From Pontibacter roseus DSM 17521 (GTDB taxonomy: Bacteria; Bacteroidota; Bacteroidia; Cytophagales; Hymenobacteraceae), in NCBI RefSeq assembly GCF_000373265.1, contig NZ_KB890767.1, positions 62,001 through 126,000 of the forward strand: a DNA stretch of 64,000 nt, written 5' to 3'. The notes below the pieces were generated by a model. The model saw only the letters and a list, made by a program, of their open reading frames with translations. It was not told the DNA's origin and ran no database searches. The position numbers were made by a program, and so were the translations under genes. Below are positions 26,910-35,292 of this stretch, piece by piece. Each line of letters begins with the position of its first letter. The stretch's first letter is position 1.

Positions 26910-29255
26910 CTACTCTACCACTATCTCATCCACCATGAGCCAGGTCTTCTGCCCTGCCGACGGATATTTCGCCGGGCTCTGCCCCACGTTTTTGGCCTTC
27001 ACCTTCACGTAACGGGCCCTTGTCACCGGTATGGTGGAGGCGACCTCGTGCGTCATGATGCCTTCCGCGTCCAGTGGGTTGGCGTTCGTGATGACATCCA
27101 CCGTCTTGTAGTCCTTTCCATCCTCTGACACGGAATACTCTACCTGCGCTGGCAGGAAAATGCGGTAGCCGATGTTCTGCATGAAGTTGGTGCTCAGCCG
27201 TATAATCGGCTGCACTTTCTGCAAATCGATGACAGCTTCCATATCGGTGCCCAGAAAACCGGTCCAGTGGCCGTCGTACTGGTCAGTGGAGCCTTTGACG
27301 CCATTCACCAGCTTGGCTTTCGGAGCGAAGTTCTGGTGCGCCGGTATCACAAGGTCTATGGATTTGGAAAAGCCTTTGTGTGCCTCAAACGTCTTTGTGC
27401 TCACCTTCCCAATCAGTTTGCCGTCTACAAAAGAACCGGCTTTGATGGTGGCCGTTTTGTTCAAGGTGAAAGGTTGAGTATACTCTTTGGAAGTGGTGGA
27501 GGGCTCGGTGCCGTCCAGCGTATAGTGAAGCTTCGCATTGGCTGCATCTGTCTTGAACATCACTTTTGCAGCGCCTCTTACGGAATCTATCTCCAGTTGC
27601 TGCTGCACGTTGAAGGCGCTTCTGGAGTAGTTGATGCCCAGGGCGTCGTAGCGCTTGTATTGCTCCTGCATGCGGTTCTGGAAACCCTTCCAGTTCTTCT
27701 GTTTGGCCGGCGTCCACTGTACCTCTGACAAGGCTGATATACGGGGAAACACCATGTACTCTATATGCTCGGTGGTGGGGATATACTCTGTCCAGAGGTT
27801 GGCCTGTATGCCTAGGATGTACTTTTTCTCGTCGGCTGCCAACTCTGCCGGGGTCGGCTCGAAGTTGTAGACGTGCTGCAATGAATTATACCCATGAATG
27901 GCAATCGGCTCCAGGCTTCGCTCGCCCTGATAGTAGTCAAAGTACAGGGGAATGCCCGGAGACATCACCACGTAGTGCTTCTGCTTGGCGGCGGCTATAC
28001 CTCCCTTGGTGCCGCGCCACGACATCACGTACGCGTTGGGGGCCAGGCCACCCTCCAGAATCTCGTCCCAGCCAATGATGATGCGGCCGTGCTTGTTCAC
28101 GAACTTCTCCATGCGCTGCACAAAATAGCTCTGCAACTCGTGTTCGTCCTTCAGTTTTTCGTCAGCGATGCGCTTCTGGCACTTCGGGCAGACCTTCCAG
28201 CGGGTTTTAGGCGCTTCGTCGCCACCGACGTGGATAACCTTGCTTGGGAACAGCGCCATCACCTCTGTCAGAACGTCCTCCAGGAAAGCAAACGTCTGCT
28301 CGTTACCGGCACAGAAGATATCCGGGAAAATGCCCCACTTGGCCTCTACTTTGTGAGGGCCGCCGGTGCACGAAAGCTCGGGATAGGCTGCCAGCGCCGC
28401 CAACGCGTGACCTGGCATCTCAATCTCCGGCACCACGTTGATGAAGCGGTCCTGGGCATACTTTACCACGTCTTTTATCTGCTCCTGGGTATAGTAGCCG
28501 CCATGGCGCTCTTTCTTGTAGTGCTGTGGCAGGTCCCAGTAGTGCCCAATCAGGGTGCTGTCGCGGTAAGCGCCTACCTCAGTTAGCCTTGGGTGCTTCT
28601 TGATTTCGATACGCCAGCCCTGGTCATCGGTGAGGTGCCAGTGGAAGGAGTTCATCTTGTGCATGGCCAGGTAATCGATGTATTGCTTCACGAACTCCAC
28701 CGGGAAGAAGTGGCGTGTTACATCGAGGTGCATACCGCGCCAGGTATAGCGGGGCTTGTCCACAATCTGCAGGGCAGGTATAGCCACGGGTGCAGCGGTC
28801 TTCTGAGTCGGCAGCAATTGCTTTAGCGTCTGCATGCCCAGGAAGGCACCATGCGCCTCTTTGGCCCCAAGGGTTATGCGGGATGGCGTCACGCTCAAGG
28901 TATAGCCTTCGGCACCCAGGGTGTCATTGGCCACTTCCAGTGTCAGGTGTACCAGGTTAGTGGCTTTCTTCTTCGGCTTCTGTTGCAGCACTTCCGGTTT
29001 TATACCCGATGCCTGCTCGATGTTCTGCGCCAGGAACTGGCCTACGCGCAGCAAATCCTCGTTTTTCGGGTCTACGTAAATTTTAGTGGAGGCCTGCAGC
29101 GGGAAGCTCCCCTGCTGTGTCGTCAGTTTAACAGGCTGCGGTATCAGCGCCAGCGACTCCGGCTTTACCTGCGCCAGTACAGGCGTCAGTCCGGCTATAC
29201 CTGCGGCGCAGGCCATGGTGAGGGCAAGGGTGAGTATCTTTTTTCTGAAGTCCAT
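26910..29255 (-). CDS. Beta-N-acetylhexosaminidase, GH20
   Basis: Exo-acting enzyme that removes terminal GlcNAc/GalNAc from chitobiose, glycans or peptidoglycan fragments. Start at 29255 gives a signal peptide (MDFRKKILTLALTMACAAG). In 781 residues: GH20b domain about 33-165; GH20 barrel about 168-520 with HWHLTDDQGWR near 205-215 and the catalytic pair D346-E347 in HVGGDEAPKTRW; then a chitobiase C-terminal-like domain and a discoidin-like (F5/8 type) module to the end. Two bases separate its start from the ROK kinase stop, so they form one operon. Confidence 0.94.
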   Translation of the reverse strand: MDFRKKILTLALTMACAAGIAGLTPVLAQVKPESLALIPQPVKLTTQQGSFPLQASTKIYVDPKNEDLLRVGQFLAQNIEQASGIKPEVLQQKPKKKATNLVHLTLEVANDTLGAEGYTLSVTPSRITLGAKEAHGAFLGMQTLKQLLPTQKTAAPVAIPALQIVDKPRYTWRGMHLDVTRHFFPVEFVKQYIDYLAMHKMNSFHWHLTDDQGWRIEIKKHPRLTEVGAYRDSTLIGHYWDLPQHYKKERHGGYYTQEQIKDVVKYAQDRFINVVPEIEMPGHALAALAAYPELSCTGGPHKVEAKWGIFPDIFCAGNEQTFAFLEDVLTEVMALFPSKVIHVGGDEAPKTRWKVCPKCQKRIADEKLKDEHELQSYFVQRMEKFVNKHGRIIIGWDEILEGGLAPNAYVMSWRGTKGGIAAAKQKHYVVMSPGIPLYFDYYQGERSLEPIAIHGYNSLQHVYNFEPTPAELAADEKKYILGIQANLWTEYIPTTEHIEYMVFPRISALSEVQWTPAKQKNWKGFQNRMQEQYKRYDALGINYSRSAFNVQQQLEIDSVRGAAKVMFKTDAANAKLHYTLDGTEPSTTSKEYTQPFTLNKTATIKAGSFVDGKLIGKVSTKTFEAHKGFSKSIDLVIPAHQNFAPKAKLVNGVKGSTDQYDGHWTGFLGTDMEAVIDLQKVQPIIRLSTNFMQNIGYRIFLPAQVEYSVSEDGKDYKTVDVITNANPLDAEGIMTHEVASTIPVTRARYVKVKAKNVGQSPAKYPSAGQKTWLMVDEIVVE

Positions 29256-29257
29256 AC

Positions 29258-30133
29258 CTAAGCGGATTGAGTTTGCAGATTGTGTTGGTTCTTGAGTTCG
29301 AAAAGGGCTGCCGCGCCTAAAATAGCGGCATTGTCCAGGTCCGACACACCGATGTGCAGCTGGCTCCTCACGGCCTTGAACGGGAAGGTTTCCAAGCTTT
29401 TTCGCATCGCTGCTTGAAACAGCGGGAAACACTTGCTCACGGAGCCTCCCAGAAAGATGGCCTGCGGCGAGAGGATGTACAGCACGATTTTGATGGCATT
29501 GCCCAGGTGCTTTCCGTACTCGGCATAGGCTTCCAGCGCGCGGGCATCTCCTTGCTGCGCCTGCGCATACAATTTTTCACCTGGCACGCCGTAGGTATCC
29601 TGGAAGAACTTGCCGCTGCAATAGTCTTCTATGGTCTTGTCGAGGTAGGGTATGCCGCCCAGCTCCCCGGCGCTGGACAGGGTACCTGAGTAAAGGCTGT
29701 TGTGGATGATGATGCCTGCGCCCAATCCACTGCCCAGTGTTATGCCCACCAGGTTGCTGAATGACTTGCCCTGCCCGTACATTTTCTCGCCGGCGGCAAA
29801 GGAGTTGGCATCATTGCTCAGGTATACCGGTAACCGGAAACGGTCTTCGAGGTAGGCCTTCAGATGCACTTCCTTCCAAGAAGGGATATTCTGCACATCG
29901 CATACCACGCCCCGGCGCTCGTCCACCAAACCAGGCACTCCTATACCTATACCCTTTACTTCGGCGTCTATCAGCGGGGCTATACCTTCCGCCAGTTCTG
30001 CCAGCACCTGCTCCTGTGGCGCCTGCGCCGGCGTATGGAGCCTCACCTCCTGCAACACATTACCATCCTGCACCACACCTGCATGCATTTTGGTGGCGCC
30101 TATGTCAATACCTAGTATTTTAAAATTACTCAT
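29258..30133 (-). CDS. ROK family sugar kinase
   Basis: 291 residues. The ATP-binding GIDIGATKMHAG lies at 8-19 and the catalytic Asp in LSNDANSFAAGE near 105. The usual ROK zinc motif (CxCGxxGC) and its preceding GEiGH are absent: the region reads SAGELGGIPYLDKTIEDYC. This marks a Bacteroidota subgroup. Given GH20 directly downstream and NagB upstream in the same block, GlcNAc or glucosamine is the likely substrate (inference). A zinc-free ROK kinase contrasts with the zinc-bearing ROK regulator four kilobases away. Confidence 0.88.
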   Translation of the reverse strand: MSNFKILGIDIGATKMHAGVVQDGNVLQEVRLHTPAQAPQEQVLAELAEGIAPLIDAEVKGIGIGVPGLVDERRGVVCDVQNIPSWKEVHLKAYLEDRFRLPVYLSNDANSFAAGEKMYGQGKSFSNLVGITLGSGLGAGIIIHNSLYSGTLSSAGELGGIPYLDKTIEDYCSGKFFQDTYGVPGEKLYAQAQQGDARALEAYAEYGKHLGNAIKIVLYILSPQAIFLGGSVSKCFPLFQAAMRKSLETFPFKAVRSQLHIGVSDLDNAAILGAAALFELKNQHNLQTQSA

Positions 30134-30161
30134 CTAAAGCGGTTAATCGTATTAAAACGAA

Positions 30162-30202
30162 ACGGCTACAACAAAGCTAGTGATTTGCTTTGTTGTAGCC
30201 GT
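30162..30202 (-). terminator. Terminator of the nagB fusion gene
   Basis: A perfect 16-bp stem (30162-30177 with 30187-30202), followed on the minus strand by CGTTTTAATA. It separates the fusion gene from the downstream kinase gene. Confidence 0.75.
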
Positions 30203-30212
30203 CATTATCCAT

Positions 30213-32132
30213 TTAGAACTTCCACCTCACGAAGGCCTCCATGGCCTCGTAGTTAGCCAGGCCCAGGTTGTCGTAGCTCTTGGCGGTTTCGCGGTTGCGT
30301 TCCTCGGCCCGTACCCAGAACTCGCGCGCGTCGTCGCCTGGGAAAACCGGGCGGTCCTTCTGGGACTGGTGCTTGAAGATGGCGTTGCGCTTGCGCTCCA
30401 CTTCCTGTGGCGACAGCGGAACAGCCATCTCAATCTCGTGTGTGGCGAATTCGTGCCAGGCGCCGCGGTACATCCATAGCCAGCAGTCCTTGGCCCAGTC
30501 CTCGGTCTCACGCAGGCGCGACAGGGCCGCCAACACGATATTGAAGCACACGATGTGCGTACCGTGCGGGTCGGCGAAGTCGCCGGCGGCGAATACCTGG
30601 TGCGGCTTCACCTGCTGCAGCAGCTCCATCGTCAGCTCCACGTCTATGTCCGTTACCGGCTTCTTCACGGTCTTGCCCGTCTCGTAAAACGGCAGCGCCA
30701 TGAAGTGGATGTTATCGTCTTCCAGACCGGCATAACGGGCGCCTGCAATGGCCTCGCTCTTGCGGATAAAGCCCTTCACGTTTCGAATCTCCTGGGAGTC
30801 GAGCTGGTTGGGTTGCTTGTTCTCCAGGAAGCCGCGCATGTCTTCGTAGGTGTTCTCCAGAAAACTGGTATCCTGCCCCATGCTCTTGTTGAAGTCAATG
30901 GTGAACTCCATGTAGCGCAGTACGTCATCGTCCCAAACGGCCGTGTTGCCGGAGGTCTGGTAGGCCACGTGCACGTCGTGCCCCTGGTCTACGAGGCGTA
31001 TGAACGTACCACCCATAGAAATCACGTCATCATCGGGGTGCGGCGAGAAAATCACTACGCGCTTGCGAGCCGGCTCGGCACGCTCCGGACGACGTTTGTC
31101 ATCGGCGTTTGGCTTGCCACCTGGCCAGCCGGTGATGGTGCTCTGCAGCTTGTTGAAGATGTCGATGTTGATGTTGTAGGCCGGACCTTTCTCAGTGGCT
31201 AGCTGCGCCATGCCGTTGTTGTTGTAGTCCTCGTCGGTCAGCTTCAGAATCGGCTTTCTCACCTCTTCCGACAGCCAGATGACAGCCTTTTTGATGAGCG
31301 CCTCATCCCATACGCAGTCTTTCACGAGCCATGGCGTGTTGAAACGCGTCAGCTCCGAAGCCGCATCCATATCTAGCACAAACTCTACGTTATCGGACAG
31401 CTGCAGGTAGGTGGCCGGCACCTCGCTTGATATCTCGCCTTCCACAGCCTTCTTGATGATGGACGCTTTCTTGCCGCTCCAGGCCATCAGGATGATTTCG
31501 CGGGCTTTGAAGATGGTGCCTATGCCCATGGTAATGGCTTTGCGTGGCACGTTCTCCTTGCCACCGAAGTCGCGCGAGGCGTCACGGCGGGTCAGGTCGT
31601 CCAGCGTCACAAGGCGCGTACCAGAATTTGGCGCTGAGCCCGGCTCGTTGAAACCGATGTGACCCGTACGGCCTATACCCAACAGCTGCAAATCCAGCCC
31701 TCCCAGCGACTCTATCTTGCGCTCATACTCCAGGCAGTAAGCATGGATTTCCTCCTGCGGCAGAGTGCCATCCGGAATGTGCACGTTCTTCTTCTCAATG
31801 TCGATGTGGTCGAACAGGTTCTCGTTCATGAACGTCACGTAGCTCTGCACGGCCGTCGGCTGCATCGGGTAATATTCGTCCAGGTTGAACGTGATGACGT
31901 TGCGGAAGCTGAGTCCTTGCTCGCGGTGCAGTCGCACCAGTTCGGCGTATACCTTCACGGGCGTGGCGCCGGTGGCAAGCCCCAGCACGGCCTTCTCGTT
32001 TCGGCCTTGCTTGTACCGGATGAGCTCCGCTATACGCTGGGCCACTTTGACAGAGGCGATGTACTCATCGGGGTAAATGGTAACCGGAAGCTTCTCAAAA
32101 CGGGTTTCTTCCAGAAGATTTAATCGAGCCAT
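30213..32132 (-). CDS. nagB: NagB-like deaminase fused to PIG-L/LmbE deacetylase
   Basis: 639 residues with two enzymes. Residues 1-270: glucosamine-6-phosphate deaminase/isomerase fold, with GLATGATPVKVY near 50, FNLDEYYP near 82 and GIGRTGHIGFNEPGS near 150. Residues 360-639: PIG-L/LmbE-type zinc deacetylase with SPHPDDDVISMGGT near 375-388 and FADPHGTHIV near 530. Together they could deacetylate a GlcNAc derivative and deaminate GlcN6P to fructose-6-phosphate. In E. coli NagB the loop is GNDGH, with Asp141 and His143 in the relay; here it is GRTGH, so Asp141 is Thr. The architecture recurs in Bacteroidota, so this may be a family trait. Confidence 0.9.
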   Translation of the reverse strand: MARLNLLEETRFEKLPVTIYPDEYIASVKVAQRIAELIRYKQGRNEKAVLGLATGATPVKVYAELVRLHREQGLSFRNVITFNLDEYYPMQPTAVQSYVTFMNENLFDHIDIEKKNVHIPDGTLPQEEIHAYCLEYERKIESLGGLDLQLLGIGRTGHIGFNEPGSAPNSGTRLVTLDDLTRRDASRDFGGKENVPRKAITMGIGTIFKAREIILMAWSGKKASIIKKAVEGEISSEVPATYLQLSDNVEFVLDMDAASELTRFNTPWLVKDCVWDEALIKKAVIWLSEEVRKPILKLTDEDYNNNGMAQLATEKGPAYNINIDIFNKLQSTITGWPGGKPNADDKRRPERAEPARKRVVIFSPHPDDDVISMGGTFIRLVDQGHDVHVAYQTSGNTAVWDDDVLRYMEFTIDFNKSMGQDTSFLENTYEDMRGFLENKQPNQLDSQEIRNVKGFIRKSEAIAGARYAGLEDDNIHFMALPFYETGKTVKKPVTDIDVELTMELLQQVKPHQVFAAGDFADPHGTHIVCFNIVLAALSRLRETEDWAKDCWLWMYRGAWHEFATHEIEMAVPLSPQEVERKRNAIFKHQSQKDRPVFPGDDAREFWVRAEERNRETAKSYDNLGLANYEAMEAFVRWKF

Positions 32133-32167
32133 GTTTCTGATGTGCTATATTGTAATGTTGTGATTCG

Positions 32168-33421
32168 TTATTTAGATGATTCCATGCGGTGCTCAAAAAT
32201 GCGCTCCATCACGGTGGCCACCGGCCCCAGTATACCTGCCTGCGCGCCCAACTGCGACAGCGCCACCTCGGTGCGCTCGCGCAGCTGCGTCATGCAGTAA
32301 GTGTTGATGGATTGCTGTATGGGCGTGGTGATGTACTGCCGGGCCTCGGCCATTTTGCCCCCAATGATGATGAGCTCCGGGTTGAACAGTTGGATGAGCA
32401 TGGCAATTCCACGGCCCAGGTTGCGGCCCGTCTCGGCCAGCAGCTGGATGGCGTATTGGTCACCCTCGTTGGCGGCCTGCAGGATGGCGTGCGGCTCCAG
32501 CTTCTCCAGCTCACTGCCTGTCAACTGGCTCAGCAGGGTATGCTGCCCGGCTTGCATGCCTTCGCGGGCTATCCGCGCCAGGGCGCTTCCGGAGGCCACC
32601 GTCTCCAGGCAGCCCCGCTTGCCGCAGTGGCACAGCACGCCGCCGTCAATAAAGGGGATGTGCCCAAACTCTCCTGCGAAACCGGAAGTACCCACACGCA
32701 GTTTGCCGTCCATGATGACGCCCAAACCAATACCCCAATCCAGCGTGAGCACCAGCACGTCGCGCCTGCCCTGCGCAGCCCCAAAGCGGTATTCGGCCAG
32801 CGTGGCGCTTTTCACATCGTTCTGAATGTACACGGGCTTGTTAAACTTGAGGGCCAGTAAATCCTGCAGCGGTGTCTCGTGCTGACCGGTGAGCAGGTAG
32901 GTATAGCTGTCGCCTTCGCGCGAGGAGACAAGTCCCGGCAGGCTCAACCCAATGCCCATGAGCTTGTCAGCGTCTATACCTGCCGACAGCACCAGGCCAT
33001 TGGCGTGTTGGTGCAGCTCTTCCAAAGCGCTCAGGTCTTTGGAAAGGCGTATGGGAAAGGTATGGGTGCCCGTGATGTTGTTGTTATTGTTGTCGAAGAT
33101 GGCCATGCGGGTGCTGAACTTCTCCATATCGATGCTCAATACGAAGAGGGAGTTGTTGCGCAGCCCGTACAATTCCGGTTTGCGGCCTCCTACTGACTCA
33201 CCCCTGCCTTGTTTCTCCACCAGCCCTTCCGTCATCAACTCATTAAGCAGCGCCATCGAAGTAGGCGAACTGATATTGAAGCGGTTGCAAATCTCAGCGT
33301 TGGAACGAGCCCCTTTCACGTAGAGGTGCCGAACGATTTTAATCTTCTGCAGGTGCTTCTTCCGCTCCACGTGGTTGAGCTTCTCCAGATGTTCTTCTTC
33401 CCATGTTAGGAATGCACTCAT
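32168..33421 (-). CDS. ROK family transcriptional regulator (NagC/Mlc type)
   Basis: 417 residues: N-terminal winged helix-turn-helix (about 20-85, SNAEICNRFNISSPTSMALL), then a ROK sugar-binding domain with the zinc motif CHCGKRGCLET near 264-274 and GEFGHIP before it. In proteobacteria such proteins repress amino-sugar genes until GlcNAc-6-phosphate binds. It heads the minus-strand series regulator, nagB fusion, kinase, GH20, transporter, which it probably controls. No operator could be defined by eye. Confidence 0.9.
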   Translation of the reverse strand: MSAFLTWEEEHLEKLNHVERKKHLQKIKIVRHLYVKGARSNAEICNRFNISSPTSMALLNELMTEGLVEKQGRGESVGGRKPELYGLRNNSLFVLSIDMEKFSTRMAIFDNNNNNITGTHTFPIRLSKDLSALEELHQHANGLVLSAGIDADKLMGIGLSLPGLVSSREGDSYTYLLTGQHETPLQDLLALKFNKPVYIQNDVKSATLAEYRFGAAQGRRDVLVLTLDWGIGLGVIMDGKLRVGTSGFAGEFGHIPFIDGGVLCHCGKRGCLETVASGSALARIAREGMQAGQHTLLSQLTGSELEKLEPHAILQAANEGDQYAIQLLAETGRNLGRGIAMLIQLFNPELIIIGGKMAEARQYITTPIQQSINTYCMTQLRERTEVALSQLGAQAGILGPVATVMERIFEHRMESSK

Positions 33422-33938
33422 GCTACTGGTTTTGGTGTAATAGCATAAAGATGCAGAAGTTTAGAAGCAATAGCAAATACTTTTATAAAATTTTTATAAA
33501 AGTTAAAGACGATGTTTTATATTTTTTATGAATTAAAAAGTGATAAACTATTTTTTGTTAGCTATTTGCCTGCAACTTTTGTCTTTCCAATCTTCTGTCA
33601 TTCCGACGGAAGGAGGAATCTCATACCTTTCTTGCCGCACATCCAGAGCCAGCGCAGATGTGGCTTTTATGAGGACGGCGGGGAAGAGAGGGAATAGAGG
33701 AACAACCCAAGTGCAGTCCAGCCCCCATCTCTCACCGCCGGTTCCCGCTGCGCTCGCACCGGCGGTGGTTATGGTAACAGATTCCTCCTTTCGTCGGAAT
33801 GACAGAACGTGTATGGGGATGACAGGAGAAGGTATTTGTGGTAGGTTCGTTTGGATAACCGCAATGACAAAGGAGGGAATGACGGCAGAAGGGAGGGTAT
33901 AGCAGAGAGTGAGGTCATCCATCAGAGCGACATGCAAC
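33422..33938. other. Intergenic region containing a MITE-like repeat
   Basis: No credible gene. The part 33422-33592 is AT-rich leader DNA of the ROK regulator; 33593-33807 is a repeat element (listed separately); 33808-33900 holds further degenerate pieces resembling its ends (GAATGACGGCAG, AATGACAAAGGAGG). Confidence 0.5.
33593..33807. repeat. MITE-like element with 29-bp terminal inverted repeats
   Basis: The ends 33593-33621 and 33779-33807 are inverted copies matching at 28 of 29 positions (core GTCATTCCGACG). Inside lies a second hairpin, CACCGCCGGT (33733-33742) with ACCGGCGGTG (33758-33767). The 215-bp unit has no coding capacity. A related single end, TGTCATCCCCGTCAAAGGAGG, sits near 52235-52260. 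It resembles a non-autonomous mobile element; no target-site duplication was confirmed. Confidence 0.65.
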
Positions 33939-33975
33939 AAAAAAAGGCAGTAGCTTTCGCTACTGCCTTTTTTGC
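33939..33975. terminator. Terminator of the NlpC/P60 gene
   Basis: AAAGGCAGTAGC pairs with GCTACTGCCTTT around a TTTC loop (33939-33954 with 33959-33973), with A and T runs on either side, so it can act in both directions. Confidence 0.85.
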
Positions 33976-34000
33976 TATCAATAATTGTTTAACCTATACC

Positions 34001-35209
34001 CTACTCATATAGCGGTTTCTCGCGCAAATCCACCAGCGTGGCTTCAGGCGAAATACGCTTGGCTCGCAGGAAACGGCCTAACTCAAAGGCGTCGTGGTTG
34101 GCTGCGTTTGGATTCATGCTGTTGATGCGGACGCGGCCGGCAGAGTGGATGAACTCCTGGTTTCCGCCAATCCACATGCCGACATGCACCACACGCTCCG
34201 ATTTTCCGTCTTTGGCAGGCACCCCAAAAAACAGCAGGTCGCCCGGGCGCAATTCATCCCAGCCCTTATCTGTGTTAACCAACTCGCCGATGTGAATTTG
34301 CTGGGAAGCATCGCGCGGAAGCACTAGACCGTTCATGAAGAATATGGTTTTGGTGAACCCGCTGCAGTCCATGCCCTTCACAGAGGTACCACCCCACAGG
34401 TAGGGCATACCAAGCATCTCTTTGCCGGAGGCTACCAGATTCTCCTCAGTTGGTTTACGGGTAGCTACCCACTCCTTGAAATCCATCGCTTCGGCAGTAG
34501 ACACAAAACCGGTGCGTCCGTCCGGGAAGGCTACTTCGTAGTAATCTTTTGTCTTATTCTTCAACACCATCACGTCGCCGTATACCATGTCTGATACAGT
34601 CGTGGCATTTTTGTCTGCTGAGGCGTGGGCGAAGCCGTAAGTTTTGGTATAGATAAGCTTTTTGCCCTGCTGCCAGTTGTTGAAAGCGGTCTCGTCCATC
34701 AAAGCGATACCGCCATAGTCCACCCAAGCCAAATATTTGTCCGGAGTCTGTACCAGGTACCAGCCGTCATCCTTCTTCCATACCTGGAGCGGCGTGCCCA
34801 TGGTGGCCTGGGTGGCCAGCTCAGCAGAGTGTTTCGGCTGCGAGCGCAGGTTGGCCACAGAGATAGTCACAATGGCCTGATGCTTTCCGTCAAGCGCAGC
34901 TTCCGGTAGCACCTGAATACTATCCACAAAAGCAATGTTAGCGGCCTGCAGGCGCTGCATCAAATCAGTTTTTGCCTCCGGCATGTTGGTCTCTCCGCGC
35001 AGCACATCGCCGTTGGGTTTCACATCGAACAGAGCAACCCGTTTGTCCGGTGCATACTGCTGACGCACCGCGTCAACGTGCGTTTGGGCAGGAGATACTG
35101 CAGCTTTAGCATCTGCCGCCGCGGCTGTTTCAGAGGAGGTGCTTTGCGTGCCGGCGCAGGAAGACAGGACCAACAACAGCAACAGCACGAAAGGATTTTT
35201 CTTAATCAT
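34001..35209 (-). CDS. NlpC/P60 peptidase lipoprotein with SH3 domains
   Basis: 402 residues, lipobox LSSC (Cys18). Two bacterial SH3-type regions (about 112-170 and 185-245) precede an NlpC/P60 domain with the full catalytic set: C282 in MDCSGFT, H342 in VHVGMWIG and H355 in FIHSAG. The layout is that of gamma-D-glutamyl-diamino-acid endopeptidases (YkfC/DPP-VI type) that cut L-Ala-D-Glu from meso-DAP in murein peptides. The downstream L-Ala-D/L-Glu epimerase homologue in this region would use that dipeptide. Its lipid anchor places it in the periplasm or at the surface. Confidence 0.92.
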   Translation of the reverse strand: MIKKNPFVLLLLLVLSSCAGTQSTSSETAAAADAKAAVSPAQTHVDAVRQQYAPDKRVALFDVKPNGDVLRGETNMPEAKTDLMQRLQAANIAFVDSIQVLPEAALDGKHQAIVTISVANLRSQPKHSAELATQATMGTPLQVWKKDDGWYLVQTPDKYLAWVDYGGIALMDETAFNNWQQGKKLIYTKTYGFAHASADKNATTVSDMVYGDVMVLKNKTKDYYEVAFPDGRTGFVSTAEAMDFKEWVATRKPTEENLVASGKEMLGMPYLWGGTSVKGMDCSGFTKTIFFMNGLVLPRDASQQIHIGELVNTDKGWDELRPGDLLFFGVPAKDGKSERVVHVGMWIGGNQEFIHSAGRVRINSMNPNAANHDAFELGRFLRAKRISPEATLVDLREKPLYE

Positions 35210-35292
35210 AGCATGGATTTTAAATCATCTGCCAGCACAGGAACCAGGTGACAGCATTATTCACTAAACGTTTTTCTCTTTATAATAATTCG

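Noticed and set aside
33548..33940. 130-codon open frame on the minus strand in the intergenic region
   Set aside because: It lies almost entirely within the MITE-like repeat and its protein has no recognisable domain.
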